Positions 37,254-46,543 of a DNA stretch of 64,000 nucleotides are shown here, piece after piece. The position numbers were made by a program, and so were the translations under genes. Under the pieces are notes generated by a model, which did not search any database, was not told the DNA's origin, and saw only the letters and a list, made by a program, of their open reading frames with translations. Positions within the stretch are counted from its first letter, which is position 1. Each line of letters starts with the position of its first letter. Origin of the DNA: Methanosarcina thermophila TM-1 (GTDB lineage Archaea; Halobacteriota; Methanosarcinia; Methanosarcinales; Methanosarcinaceae); the NCBI RefSeq assembly GCF_000969885.1, contig NZ_CP009501.1, forward strand, positions 1,984,001-2,048,000. The letters are read 5' to 3'.

Positions 37254-38180
37254 ATGTCACTTAAGAACAGACATGTTATTTCTATGAAAGATTTTTCGCG
37301 GGAAGAGATCGACCACATTCTGGATACTGCGGAAAGGCTTGAGCCTGTTGCCAGAGGCGAAGAGAAACTCAAGCTTCTTGATGGGAAAATTATAGCACTT
37401 CTTTTTTTTGAACCGAGCACAAGGACAAGGATGTCTTTTGAAGCTGCTGTGCAGAGGCTTGGAGGAAAAATTCTCAACCTTGGTTCAGTGGAGGCAAGTT
37501 CAGTAATGAAAGGAGAAAATCTTGCCGACACCATCCGTGTGATCAGTAATTATGCGGACCTTATAGTCTTGCGTCATCCTCTTGACGGATCGGCACGGAT
37601 GGCTGCTGAATTTTCAAGTGTTCCTATAATCAACGGTGGAGATGGGTCTGTTAACCATCCTACACAGACTTTCCTTGACCTCTACACTATCCGCAGAGAA
37701 AGTCATCTTGAGGGTCTGAAAATTGCTTTGGCAGGAGACCTGAAGTATGGAAGAACAGTACATTCTCTCTGCTATGCTCTATCCCTTTACGAAGCTGAAA
37801 TGATTTTTGTTTCGCCTCCTGAACTCAGGATGCCTCCAGAGATTGTCAGGGATCTTCAAAAGAGGAATATCAATGTAAAAGAGACTGACTCCCTTGAAAA
37901 AATAATTGGAGATGTCGAGGTTCTCTATATGACAAGGGTCCAGAGGGAACGCTTCCCTGATCCCGAGGAATACGAGAAGGTTAAAAACAGATTGAAGGTT
38001 ACGGGTGACCTGCTGAGAAATGTTAATCCGAACCTCAAAATTCTTCATCCTCTTCCGAGAGTCAACGAAATTTCTCCCGAAGTAGATTCAACGCCATATG
38101 CTTGCTATTTCGAACAGGCTTTCTATGGTGTTCCTACACGGATGGCACTTCTCGCTCTTGCTACGGGGGTAATTGAATGA
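37254..38180 (+). CDS. pyrB: aspartate carbamoyltransferase catalytic subunit
   Basis: PyrB joins carbamoyl phosphate and aspartate in pyrimidine synthesis. The 308-residue protein has the carbamoyl-phosphate loop FFEPSTRTRMSFEAA (about residues 50-64), the SV.KGE-type loop ASSVMKGENLADT (about 81-93), HPTQTFLDLYTI (about 131-142), DLKYGRTVHSL (about 160-170) and HPLPRVNEI (about 263-271). ATG 37254 starts it. It overlaps pyrI by four bases (ATGA), so the catalytic and regulatory chains are made in concert. Confidence 0.98.
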   Translation: MSLKNRHVISMKDFSREEIDHILDTAERLEPVARGEEKLKLLDGKIIALLFFEPSTRTRMSFEAAVQRLGGKILNLGSVEASSVMKGENLADTIRVISNYADLIVLRHPLDGSARMAAEFSSVPIINGGDGSVNHPTQTFLDLYTIRRESHLEGLKIALAGDLKYGRTVHSLCYALSLYEAEMIFVSPPELRMPPEIVRDLQKRNINVKETDSLEKIIGDVEVLYMTRVQRERFPDPEEYEKVKNRLKVTGDLLRNVNPNLKILHPLPRVNEISPEVDSTPYACYFEQAFYGVPTRMALLALATGVIE

Positions 38181-38647
38181 AGGGAAAACGAAACCTCAAA
38201 GTCGAGGCAATTGAAAAAGGAACAGTAATTGACCATATAAGGGCAGGACAGGCTTTGAATGTTCTGCGTATACTTGGAATATCCAGTGATTTCCGAGCCA
38301 CTATTAGCTTTGTTATGAATGCTATAGGCGCCAGAGGAAAAAAAGACGTTGTGAAAATCGAAGGTAAAGAACTCAGCGTTGAAGAACTTAACAAGATTGC
38401 CCTTATCTCTCCGACAGCTACCATCAATATTATCAGGGATTTTGAAGTCGTCCAGAAGAATAATGTTGTACTTCCTCCCTCTGTTGAGGGTGTTGTTCGT
38501 TGCACCAACTCAAAATGTATTTCCAATAGCAACGAACCTATAAAATCAAAATTCTCTGTGCAGCAGTCTGAAGAAGAAGGAGTAACTCTTCGCTGTCTGT
38601 ACTGTGAACATGTGATCTCGGAAAATATAGCCGAGAATCTGCTTTGA
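38177..38647 (+). CDS. pyrI: aspartate carbamoyltransferase regulatory subunit
   Basis: PyrI binds CTP and ATP and regulates PyrB in the dodecameric enzyme. The 156-residue product starts with KGKRNLKVEAIEKGTVIDHIRAGQA-like allosteric-domain sequence, and its zinc site is CTNSKC (about residues 111-116) with CLYC (about 138-141), as in the family pattern C-x4-C-x21-C-x2-C. The start overlaps the pyrB stop by four bases. Confidence 0.97.
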   Translation: MKGKRNLKVEAIEKGTVIDHIRAGQALNVLRILGISSDFRATISFVMNAIGARGKKDVVKIEGKELSVEELNKIALISPTATINIIRDFEVVQKNNVVLPPSVEGVVRCTNSKCISNSNEPIKSKFSVQQSEEEGVTLRCLYCEHVISENIAENLL

Positions 38648-38780
38648 GCATTTTTGTGAAATTTAATAAAATCTCCTACTCTCAATCCATGTGACACTCT
38701 AACCTGAGATTACAGGGAAGACTGGATTTTCCTTTAAATGCATACTGGGTTGGTTTCTTCAGGTTTATATAGAAAAAGAT

Positions 38781-39305
38781 ATGAATTGGGGCAGAGAATA
38801 CTTAAGTACACCTGAATCGGGGAAAAAATCCATGTTACCGGACGAGAGAAATAGAAAAGAAACATATGTGGAATATATCAGCACTCAGGAACGGAATAAA
38901 CTCCTCTGGAGCCTCAGGAGTGATTTTGCCTGGGTAGGAAAAAAAATTCCTAAAACCACAGAGATAGATGGAGAGGAGTATAAATTAGGAGATTTGATCC
39001 GGGAACTGGGAGAAAAGGGAATTATTAACTCGAATAAGGCTGCTGAAGTAAGGGCTATTATCCCGAAACTCAAAGAAAAAGCAAAAGCAAATGAAGAACT
39101 GCTGGAGACTGAAGAACTCACAAAGGCTGAAGCTGAGGCTTTATATGAGGAAGCTACCGGGCTTCTAAGAGCTGTAATAGAATTAGAGGACAGGCTTGAA
39201 GGAAAGGGCGGTGAAAAAGGTGCTGATGAGTTTAGAAAGATGCTCAACGCCCAGAGACTTATAGACGAAAAGAGTTTTCAACAACTACTGAAAAGCCTAA
39301 AATAA
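38781..39305 (+). CDS. conserved coiled-coil-like hypothetical protein (possible DUF5788)
   Basis: The 174-residue protein is charged and mostly helical. It may belong to DUF5788, a Methanosarcina-type family, but that is from memory. Residues 30-80 (YVEYISTQERNKLLWSLRSDFAWVGKKIP and EEYKLGDLIRELGEKGIIN) could be a small domain; residues about 85-150 are Glu/Lys/Ala-rich with coiled-coil potential. ATG 38781 has no strong ribosome site; an alternative ATG at 38832 would give MLPDERNRKETY. It follows pyrI by 133 bases on the same strand but may have its own promoter. Confidence 0.6.
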   Translation: MNWGREYLSTPESGKKSMLPDERNRKETYVEYISTQERNKLLWSLRSDFAWVGKKIPKTTEIDGEEYKLGDLIRELGEKGIINSNKAAEVRAIIPKLKEKAKANEELLETEELTKAEAEALYEEATGLLRAVIELEDRLEGKGGEKGADEFRKMLNAQRLIDEKSFQQLLKSLK

Positions 39306-39606
39306 TAATTCTTTTTCTATGTTTTCTAGTGTTCCAAGAAGAACGCTCGTCAGCTATTAACTAATAAACTCCCATATATATTTGCAAATAAGCCATTATT
39401 CCTCTTTCTTCTGTTTGAGATTAGATTGCTCTATTTACTTTTCTTATTTTTCAAATAGTTTCTGTGGAATTAGAGAGTTCAATTAATACTAAAACATATA
39501 CATGACAATACTACTTAATTTTAAATGTAGGTGCATTTTAAATAATTGAAAGAAGATTAGTTTTACTGACAAGATTTTTAGTTTTTAACCCTAAAAAGGC
39601 ATTGGC
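39306..39606. other. AT-rich spacer
   Basis: Three hundred AT-rich bases between two hypothetical genes. I see no gene, repeat or clear terminator in it apart from generic T-runs. Confidence 0.5.
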
Positions 39607-40119
39607 TTGAATAGAAAAAAGAAAGTCTTTTTGATTCTAGGGATTACAGGTGTTACTTCACTCCTGACTTTGTTATTGATAGAAGATTGGGTACTTGGTT
39701 TTGCAGGAGTTCCCTGCGTCTTTCTGATATCCATGATGCTTGTAGATCCACTTAACTCAAAAGCCAGAAGAGAAGTAGCAAAAAAAGAAGACAGCAATGA
39801 GGAAAGTGAGATATCTGGAGTCGAGACTAGGGCAGTTGTCGATTCCAGAATATATGAACGTCCATCCTTTTTTCTTGGTATACTTTTTATTATCGTCTAT
39901 GGAGGCATCGGAAGCAAATATGAAAGTATCTTCTCGATTGAATACGAAGGAAAAATAATAGTTGTGCTCTATCACGACCTCTGCCTCGTCTCAGCAGGGG
40001 ATAGGCTCAATATTCGTGGAAATTGGTACAGGGGGAAAAAGCTGGGAATACAGAGAAATGTCGTTGTTGCACACAGGGTTGAAAACTTGAATACAGAGCT
40101 GGTCTTCAGCCGTGATTGA
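39607..40119 (+). CDS. hypothetical membrane protein
   Basis: I do not recognise this 170-residue protein. The N-terminal 45 residues hold two hydrophobic stretches (about 7-22 and 25-41), then comes a charged linker (ARREVAKKEDSNEESEIS), another hydrophobic span FFLGILFIIVYGGIG near residues 86-100, and a beta-rich C-terminal part (SIEYEGKIIVVLYHDLCLVSAGDRLNIRGNWYRGKKLG). It appears to have TTG 39607 as start, with no good ribosome site. It is isolated between spacers. Confidence 0.55.
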   Translation: MNRKKKVFLILGITGVTSLLTLLLIEDWVLGFAGVPCVFLISMMLVDPLNSKARREVAKKEDSNEESEISGVETRAVVDSRIYERPSFFLGILFIIVYGGIGSKYESIFSIEYEGKIIVVLYHDLCLVSAGDRLNIRGNWYRGKKLGIQRNVVVAHRVENLNTELVFSRD

Positions 40120-40226
40120 TCCTATCTTAATTAGTATATTATTGGCGTTCTGAAGATGAGTTTGGTTTGGATCAAGAAAAAGACTAAGAAAAAAGAAAGT
40201 AAATGATTTGTCTTAGATTGAGAATG

Positions 40227-40264
40227 CAGGCGGGTCTGATAAGGAAACTCAGCCCCACGCCTGT
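40227..40264 (-). terminator. possible hairpin beyond dapB
   Basis: CAGGCG and CGCCTG pair over a loop of about 26 bases, located some 40 bases past the dapB stop codon on its downstream side. There is no strong T-run, so it is only a candidate. Confidence 0.3.
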
Positions 40265-40302
40265 GATTTAAAGCTTCTATCAAAACGCTTGTTTAAGTTG
40301 TT

Positions 40303-41094
40303 TTATAAACCGAGCACATCATCCATAGAATAAATTCCAGGTTTTTGCTTACAGACCCATTCGGCTGCGCGCACTGCACCTTTGGCAAAGATCTGTCGAG
40401 AATGAGCCATGTGCCTGATCTCAATTCTTTCGGAATTGCCTGCGAAAAGGACGGTGTGGTCACCTGTGATATCTCCAGCGCGGACTCCATGAATTCCGAT
40501 TTCTTTTCCGCGTGGGGCAATACCTTCTCTGCCGTAAATATATTCCTTTCCACCCAGAGCTTCACTGATAACATCAGCTGCACGAAGAGCGGTTCCACTT
40601 GGAGCATCTTTTTTCTGGTTATGATGAGCTTCTATGATCTCAATGTCATAGTCTGCAAGGTATTTTGCAGCTTCTCGGATTATCTTGAAAAAGACATTAA
40701 CTCCTACTGAGTAGTTCGGAGAAATAACTGCACTTACCTGGGCTTTCTGGATAGCATCATCAACTATTGCTCGTTGCTCCTGAGTTAGTCCTGTCGTACC
40801 TATTACAAGGTTTACTCCGGTTCTGGCGGCGATTGGAGCATTAACTGCGGTTGCGCCGGCGGCTGTGAAGTCGATAAGGACATCAGCTTTGCTCTCTTTC
40901 AGAACAGCTTCAAGATCTTTAACATCTGAGATCGGAACTCCCAGGTTGCCGACGTGAGCAAATTCTCCTGCATCTCTTCCGAAATTACAAATATCAAAAG
41001 CAGCAACAAGCTGCATATCCGGGTGGCTGGTAATATTTTCTACAATTAAAGAACCCATCCTGCCGCAGGCTCCGAGTACTGCTGCGTTAATCAT
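40303..41094 (-). CDS. dapB: 4-hydroxy-tetrahydrodipicolinate reductase
   Basis: DapB reduces the product of DapA with NAD(P)H on the way to lysine/diaminopimelate. The 263-residue protein has the dinucleotide loop AVLGACGRMGSLIVENI at about residues 4-20 and the substrate motif EIIEAHHNQKKDAPSGTALRAADVI at about 148-172 with its catalytic His pair and Lys. GNSERIEIRHMAHSR at about 215-229 is the expected C-terminal element. The start overlaps dapA by four bases. Confidence 0.98.
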   Translation of the reverse strand: MINAAVLGACGRMGSLIVENITSHPDMQLVAAFDICNFGRDAGEFAHVGNLGVPISDVKDLEAVLKESKADVLIDFTAAGATAVNAPIAARTGVNLVIGTTGLTQEQRAIVDDAIQKAQVSAVISPNYSVGVNVFFKIIREAAKYLADYDIEIIEAHHNQKKDAPSGTALRAADVISEALGGKEYIYGREGIAPRGKEIGIHGVRAGDITGDHTVLFAGNSERIEIRHMAHSRQIFAKGAVRAAEWVCKQKPGIYSMDDVLGL

Positions 41095-41966
41095 TCAATA
41101 ACCCCCAGTTTTCTGAGTTCATTTGCAACCTTCTCAGTATTTGTCTCACTGAGGGGTGCGAGTGGAAGCCTCAGGTGCCCGCTTGCAAGACCTGCAAGTT
41201 CTGCAGCTTTTTTGACCGGAATTGGGTTCGTTTCCAGGAAAAGGGCACGAATCAAGGGGGAAATTTCAAAATGGATCTTTCTTGCAGTTTCATAGTCTCC
41301 GGAAAGAGCTGCATTTACCATTCTGGATACTCTATCGGGTACGATATTTGCAGCAACAGAAATAACTCCTTGACCTCCAACAGAAAGAATTGGAAGGGTC
41401 AAATTATCCTCGCCTGAAAGAACCACAAAATCCTCATCTACAGTGCTTTCCAGAATCTGGGAAACTTTACCAAGGTTTCCGCTGGCTTCCTTAATTCCCA
41501 CGATGTTTTCAACTTTTGCAAGTTCAGCAATAACTTCTACCGGCATGTCCTGCCCTGTACGGGAGGGGATATTATAAAGAATCATAGGAATATCAACTGA
41601 TTCTGCAATTTTCTTGAAGTGTGCAAGAAGGCCTGCAGGATTTGGCTTGTTATAATAAGGAGAAATCAGAAGCACACCATCTACACCTGCATCTGCAGCG
41701 TGCTTTGTAAACTGGAGAGCTTCTACTGTGTTATTTGAGCCCGTTCCCGCAATTACAGGAACTTTTGAGTATTCCACTGCAATATCTATTACTTCTTGAT
41801 GCTCAGGTGCGGAAAGAGTTGCAGACTCTCCGGTAGTTCCACAGGGTACAATTCCTGCAACTCCTCCCTCTTCAACAAATTCAATAATCCTTTGTAAGCC
41901 TTCCCTGTCAATCCTGTCATCCTTTGTAAAAGGAGTTATCAGGGCAGGCATTGCTCCTTCAAACAT
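41091..41966 (-). CDS. dapA: 4-hydroxy-tetrahydrodipicolinate synthase
   Basis: DapA condenses pyruvate with aspartate semialdehyde. In this 291-residue protein the pyruvate-binding loop GVAGIVPCGTTGESATLS lies at about residues 34-51, the catalytic Tyr is in LYNIPSRTGQDMP at about 131-143 and the Schiff-base Lys in VGIKEASGNLG at about 157-167. ATG 41966. It is cotranscribed with dapB and directly downstream of the gene for ribosomal protein S17e. Confidence 0.98.
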   Translation of the reverse strand: MFEGAMPALITPFTKDDRIDREGLQRIIEFVEEGGVAGIVPCGTTGESATLSAPEHQEVIDIAVEYSKVPVIAGTGSNNTVEALQFTKHAADAGVDGVLLISPYYNKPNPAGLLAHFKKIAESVDIPMILYNIPSRTGQDMPVEVIAELAKVENIVGIKEASGNLGKVSQILESTVDEDFVVLSGEDNLTLPILSVGGQGVISVAANIVPDRVSRMVNAALSGDYETARKIHFEISPLIRALFLETNPIPVKKAAELAGLASGHLRLPLAPLSETNTEKVANELRKLGVIE

Positions 41967-42031
41967 GTTAGATATCCCCTCCAGTGTACCGAAGTAAATT
42001 CCCTACTTAGTATGGCTTCTTCCCTACTTAC

Positions 42032-42668
<637 letters not shown>

Positions 42669-42968
42669 TTATTTCCTCTTTATATAATCCGTTTTCCCAA
42701 GAAAACGGTCAAGGGTTCCTGCATGAGTGAAAACGCGCTCTCTTACTCCTTTACGATTAATAAATAATCCTATTAATACAAGAAGCAGCCCGATGTTCGG
42801 GTTTACATTGGCAGCAGTTGCTCCTACTAAAATCACGGAAGAAGCTGCAAGTCCCTTCATGGCTCCTTTCCTGTAAGAACGATAACCTGTTCTCTTAAAT
42901 ATCCGGACATCCCGAAGGGTCAGGAAAAGAACTACAAAATAGGCAAACATTGCAATCTCAAGATACAT
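42669..42968 (-). CDS. small membrane protein, unknown function
   Basis: The product is a 99-residue protein that I do not recognise. I chose ATG 42968, which has GGAG six bases upstream, over a start 15 codons earlier with no ribosome site. An N-terminal hydrophobic span (EIAMFAYFVVLFLTL), then a basic stretch RIFKRTGYRSYRKGAMKGLA and two more spans (SSVILVGATAANVN, GLLLVLIGLFI) predict a three-pass membrane protein with basic loops, ending in a Lys/Arg tail. Confidence 0.6.
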   Translation of the reverse strand: MYLEIAMFAYFVVLFLTLRDVRIFKRTGYRSYRKGAMKGLAASSVILVGATAANVNPNIGLLLVLIGLFINRKGVRERVFTHAGTLDRFLGKTDYIKRK

Positions 42969-43160
42969 TCTTTTCTCCGTCTTCTGTTTTTGGTTTTGTA
43001 TTTCTTGCTTCATTATCAGATTAAAAATAAGTCTGATTTACTTCTGACCTACGTTCTAGTCATTTTGTACAGAGCAGACTAAAATTTCTCAGCATATCAA
43101 TACATTCAAGCAAATCATGCAAATTACCGATGTCATATGATATAAAACCAGCCGGTTTGG

Positions 43161-43205
43161 ATCTTCTAGTAATGAATCTTCTAGTAATGGACATCTAGTA
43201 ATTTT
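43161..43205. repeat. 15-bp tandem repeat, three copies
   Basis: ATCTTCTAGTAATGA, ATCTTCTAGTAATGG and ACATCTAGTAATTTT follow each other. A related TTCTAGTCATTTT lies about 110 bases upstream. It is in the spacer between two membrane-protein genes. Confidence 0.75.
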
Positions 43206-43253
43206 AAAAGCACACGGATAAATAGGGAAATAACACTTCTCAGATTTCACTTT

Positions 43254-44027
43254 TTAAGTAGCTTTTATAATATTCGGATCAAGTAACCCACTCAGGAACA
43301 GTAATCCGAGAAAGACTGGCTGATGGATAAAATATATGACAAGAGAATGTTGTCCCATCCTGGAAAACAGCCTGAAGAGAGGATTTTTCCCAGTATAAGG
43401 GATCTCAAATTGTCTTTTCCCATCTGCATACAGAAGATTTCCAAAGAAAACTCCTGCGAGCAGTACTCCAAACCAGGGGAAAATGGGGAAGTAATCAAGG
43501 GTTCTGAAGTTTTCGGGAGTGAAACCGAGCCAGAGCAGACTGGAAAACCCAAAGGTTATGTTCCTCAGATAAAGCCCTGAGAGGATGAAGAACAGGCTGA
43601 AGAAGAGATTTTCTTTCCCATATCTCAGGAAGGGATACACGAGTACAGCCGAGACCCCGAAAAAGTGCAGGATCCCAAAGACGATGTATTCTTCAGGTAA
43701 AAAGACCCGGGTTATACCTGTGAGCAAAAGCCCCATCAAATAAAGTTTAAGCCCTCTTCTCAGGTATTTTGAAAAGTTTTCTGTGCCATTTTTATCTAAA
43801 CCTTTATTAAGAGCTCTTGAATGACTTATACACAGAGCAATCCCAGAGACGAGGATAAAAAGTAAAGCTGAGAGTCTGCCTGCATACAGGATGAGGCCGG
43901 ATCTAAGCTGAATATCTGCAAGCTCAAAAAAATCCAGATCATAGAGAAAGTGGTACAGGAGCATCAGGAGGACAGCAAACCCTCGCAAACAATCAATCTC
44001 CCAGAAACGGTCTGCACACCTGGTCAT
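43254..44027 (-). CDS. DUF1624/heparan-alpha-glucosaminide N-acetyltransferase-like membrane protein
   Basis: The 257-residue multi-span protein has the family N-terminus RFWEIDCLRGFAVLLMLLYHFLYDLDFF, in which the Arg-Gly and His residues are conserved in this acyltransferase group, and ISG-type repeats such as LFILVSGIALCISHSRALNKG. About seven membrane spans are visible, with a C-terminal SRMGQHSLVIYFIHQPVFL motif. Proteins of this kind move acyl groups onto sugars or lipids at the membrane. Its location beside envelope genes fits a surface-modifying role; the substrate is unknown. Confidence 0.88.
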   Translation of the reverse strand: MTRCADRFWEIDCLRGFAVLLMLLYHFLYDLDFFELADIQLRSGLILYAGRLSALLFILVSGIALCISHSRALNKGLDKNGTENFSKYLRRGLKLYLMGLLLTGITRVFLPEEYIVFGILHFFGVSAVLVYPFLRYGKENLFFSLFFILSGLYLRNITFGFSSLLWLGFTPENFRTLDYFPIFPWFGVLLAGVFFGNLLYADGKRQFEIPYTGKNPLFRLFSRMGQHSLVIYFIHQPVFLGLLFLSGLLDPNIIKAT

Positions 44028-44337
44028 AGATTTTTTTCTCCTAATCGAATAAAATTCTATTTATAAAGAATGGCAATCTTCTTTTAAAGATGTAATTTAT
44101 AATTTGTGTTCCTTCCTGAAAAAGAGCGCAGATTTCTTATTCATTTCTTGTGGGTTGATATAGGGAAATCCGATTAGTAAGTGGAAAAAGTTAATTTTAT
44201 TATTATATTAATTTTAAATATAAAAAACTTGAGATTTATAAATAAAGTAGCTTCAAAGCATCTTGCTGGCTACCAGCGACATTCATATTCGTGTTTTAGG
44301 GGAATTTCATATTACTCTCTCAATCCTTTTACCCGTC
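44028..44337. other. AT-rich spacer upstream of the DUF1624 gene
   Basis: Three hundred bases between two same-strand genes; no gene or repeat seen. It should hold the promoter of the DUF1624 gene and the end of the CPBP transcript. Confidence 0.45.
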
Positions 44338-45213
44338 TTACGTTAATCCAAGTCCCGGACCCACATGAGGAATTATTCCAAACAAAAACACATTTATCGA
44401 GCCGTGAATCATTACAACTAAGGGAAGACTTCGGGTTTTATAAAACAGGTATCCTAAAAAACCTCCTACAAAAAAGGTATATATCATCTCAAAGGGGGTA
44501 CCATAAGTGGAATGCATCATTCCGAAAAGGAGGCTTGCAAGGATGATCCCCCCAGCTGGTCCTAGGAATTCCTCCAGGCTTGTCTGGAGAATTGCCCTGA
44601 ACATTAGTTCTTCTATCAATGCCACAATGAAGACCATTATGACTATTAGTGCGAGCAAGTTTGCAGATGAGAGATCTGGAATAAGTGCTCTTGCCCCTAT
44701 AAGTATATATTCTGCTTGCGCAAAGGCAAAGCCTGCAAGGACAGACAGAGGAAGATAAATCCATAACTTTTTCAATGTATCTCTATTATTTTCATATACA
44801 ATTTTTTGATGAGTAGCAGCAATAGTTAGTGGAATTGCCAGAGGTACATAGATAAATATAAACGAGTAAAGATTTTTCTCAAAAAAAATTGGCATAGAGA
44901 AGTTTATCAATCGGAAAATTGTTAGAATCAAAAGAGCCTGGTAAATTTTCCTTACCAGATAATTTTCAGTAACGGCTATTGAAAATGAGAGTGCAAGCAG
45001 CAAAAAAGTATAAGCTATTGAAGCTCCTTTCAATCGTCCACCAAAAATTAACAATTCGATGAGAATAATTGCAGTTATAGGGACTCCTGTATAGAATATC
45101 TTTTTCAGAAATCCTATTTTATCTTCAGTTTGTATTTTAAGCATCTTCCCAAGTTCCGTCGGAGAGATTTTTCTTGCTTTCAACTCCGAAGGCGAAAATT
45201 CAGGAGTCGCCAT
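44338..45213 (-). CDS. CPBP-family intramembrane protease, copy 1
   Basis: This 291-residue protein belongs to the CPBP/CAAX-type intramembrane endopeptidases. It has the motif IEELMFRAILQTSLEEFL at about residues 195-212 (EExxxR), then FGMMHSTYGTPFEMIYTFF at about 229-247 with the catalytic His, and HGSINVFLFG at about 268-277. Eight hydrophobic spans are present. The ribosome site GAGGAGG overlaps the last codons of the DUF1616 gene, so the two are co-translated. It is paralogous to the protease at 52104-52964. The target is unknown. Confidence 0.9.
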   Translation of the reverse strand: MATPEFSPSELKARKISPTELGKMLKIQTEDKIGFLKKIFYTGVPITAIILIELLIFGGRLKGASIAYTFLLLALSFSIAVTENYLVRKIYQALLILTIFRLINFSMPIFFEKNLYSFIFIYVPLAIPLTIAATHQKIVYENNRDTLKKLWIYLPLSVLAGFAFAQAEYILIGARALIPDLSSANLLALIVIMVFIVALIEELMFRAILQTSLEEFLGPAGGIILASLLFGMMHSTYGTPFEMIYTFFVGGFLGYLFYKTRSLPLVVMIHGSINVFLFGIIPHVGPGLGLT

Positions 45214-45215
45214 CT

Positions 45216-46103
45216 TCAGGCCTCCTCAGTAACATTGATCCAGAGATGAAGACTTCTGTAGGGTACTGCTTTTTCAGTTTCTTTAAAGAGCAGAAACTCT
45301 AGCTTCATGTTCTCTCCTTCAAAAAGCGGTGTAAAAGTAATCGGCTCTTCCCAGGACATATTATGCTCAAGACTTACAGATTTTTGATTTTCTGGAATAG
45401 GTAGAGACCGATTTTCAAGCCTTACTTCCATTGTATAATCTACAGGTCTATATTCATGGTTTCTTATTCCTATGATAACTGTTCCTTTCTCCCCCTGTAC
45501 AAATTCTGTGGGATAATCCGCGGTTGTCCCGTTGGTTCCAAGAACATAAAACTCCGTAAATGGTTCTCCTTCTTTAGGGTGTCCTATTATGTAGGCGAGG
45601 CTTCCCATAGATGCCAGAATAGAAAGGATTAAAATAAGCGCAATAATCTTGTCAGCTTTTGATTCAGGTTTTTCAAGTACATTGGCTTTCATATTAAAGA
45701 AACATGTTTTGAATGAAATTCCAAAAGCTTCAGTTTCAGGCAGCAATCTCCTTCTGTAATATGCAACTGCACACATCAGGAGAGTAAAAATTGAAAGTCC
45801 TATCAGTAAAGGAGTCTCCCTGATTCCCCAGGCGGAATAATTCAGGATAAATCCTATTATAGGGACGACTGCAATATTCAATCCTAAAGAGATTGCAACT
45901 CTTTCAATCCCTTCAAGATCATTTTTAGCTGGGAAAATAGCTCCAGCGAGGGCATAGCCAGGCAAAAATAGCACCAGAAAGATTCCCATGTACGTTCGCA
46001 GGAAACTATCGCTAAGTGCAGGCACAAGTACGAAAACGTTAGTAATAAATACAAAACCTGCAACGATTAAAAGGTCCATGGGAAATTTTCTATTTCCGGC
46101 CAT
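45216..46103 (-). CDS. DUF1616 membrane protein with external C-terminal domain
   Basis: The 295-residue protein (ATG 46103; longer extensions start with TTG and lack support) has four or five N-terminal spans with LFLPGYALAGAIFPAKNDLEGIERVAISLGLNIAVVPIIGFILNY characteristic of DUF1616, a further span near residue 160 and an extracytoplasmic beta-rich domain with MEVRLENRSLPIP and EGENMKLEFLLFKETEKAVPYRSLHLWINVTEEA. It runs into the CPBP gene with a two-base gap, so they probably work together in the envelope. A broken paralogue with the same partner lies near 53.4-54.2 kb. Confidence 0.85.
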   Translation of the reverse strand: MAGNRKFPMDLLIVAGFVFITNVFVLVPALSDSFLRTYMGIFLVLFLPGYALAGAIFPAKNDLEGIERVAISLGLNIAVVPIIGFILNYSAWGIRETPLLIGLSIFTLLMCAVAYYRRRLLPETEAFGISFKTCFFNMKANVLEKPESKADKIIALILILSILASMGSLAYIIGHPKEGEPFTEFYVLGTNGTTADYPTEFVQGEKGTVIIGIRNHEYRPVDYTMEVRLENRSLPIPENQKSVSLEHNMSWEEPITFTPLFEGENMKLEFLLFKETEKAVPYRSLHLWINVTEEA

Positions 46104-46543
46104 TTTTACCACTGATAGAATCTTTTTATATCTAACTTCTTTGGATTTATACTTATGTGAGCCATAATCTGCATATCTTCTTTGAAATTTCTTCAAGTAA
46201 GGTTTAACCTTTCAGGTGGTCATTTAAAGGAAAATAAGGATGAAGGTGCCTTTACATCTTGAATTCAATCTTTAGTGGTATTATTCTTTACATTTAAGCC
46301 TGAATTTCGAATTCTATACGACTCTTTGTCCGACTTAAATTTCTACAAAAAGTACCCTTAGTTTCCCAATTTTTTGACTCCCCTTATTGATAAGGTCTCT
46401 TTGTATGAAAAATTTTTCCCTTTCCTTAATGAATTTCTCCCGTCCTTATTATGTTTGTCTACATTACAGATTTTTTTAATTTTACTTATATCTCTGGACT
46501 GACATAGAAAATTTTATTTTGTATTTTTTCCTTCTCTGAAAGC
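46104..46543. other. divergent spacer between the DUF1616 gene and the epimerase gene
   Basis: AT-rich spacer with a small hairpin CCTTA TTGA TAAGG at 46382-46395 and no credible gene. The divergent promoters of the two neighbours should be here. Confidence 0.5.

Noticed and set aside
37082-37264. 60-codon frame upstream of pyrB
   Set aside because: Overlaps the pyrB start and has no ribosome site.
40227-40264. Hairpin after dapB as a lysine riboswitch
   Set aside because: It is downstream of the gene, short, and lacks the conserved riboswitch core.
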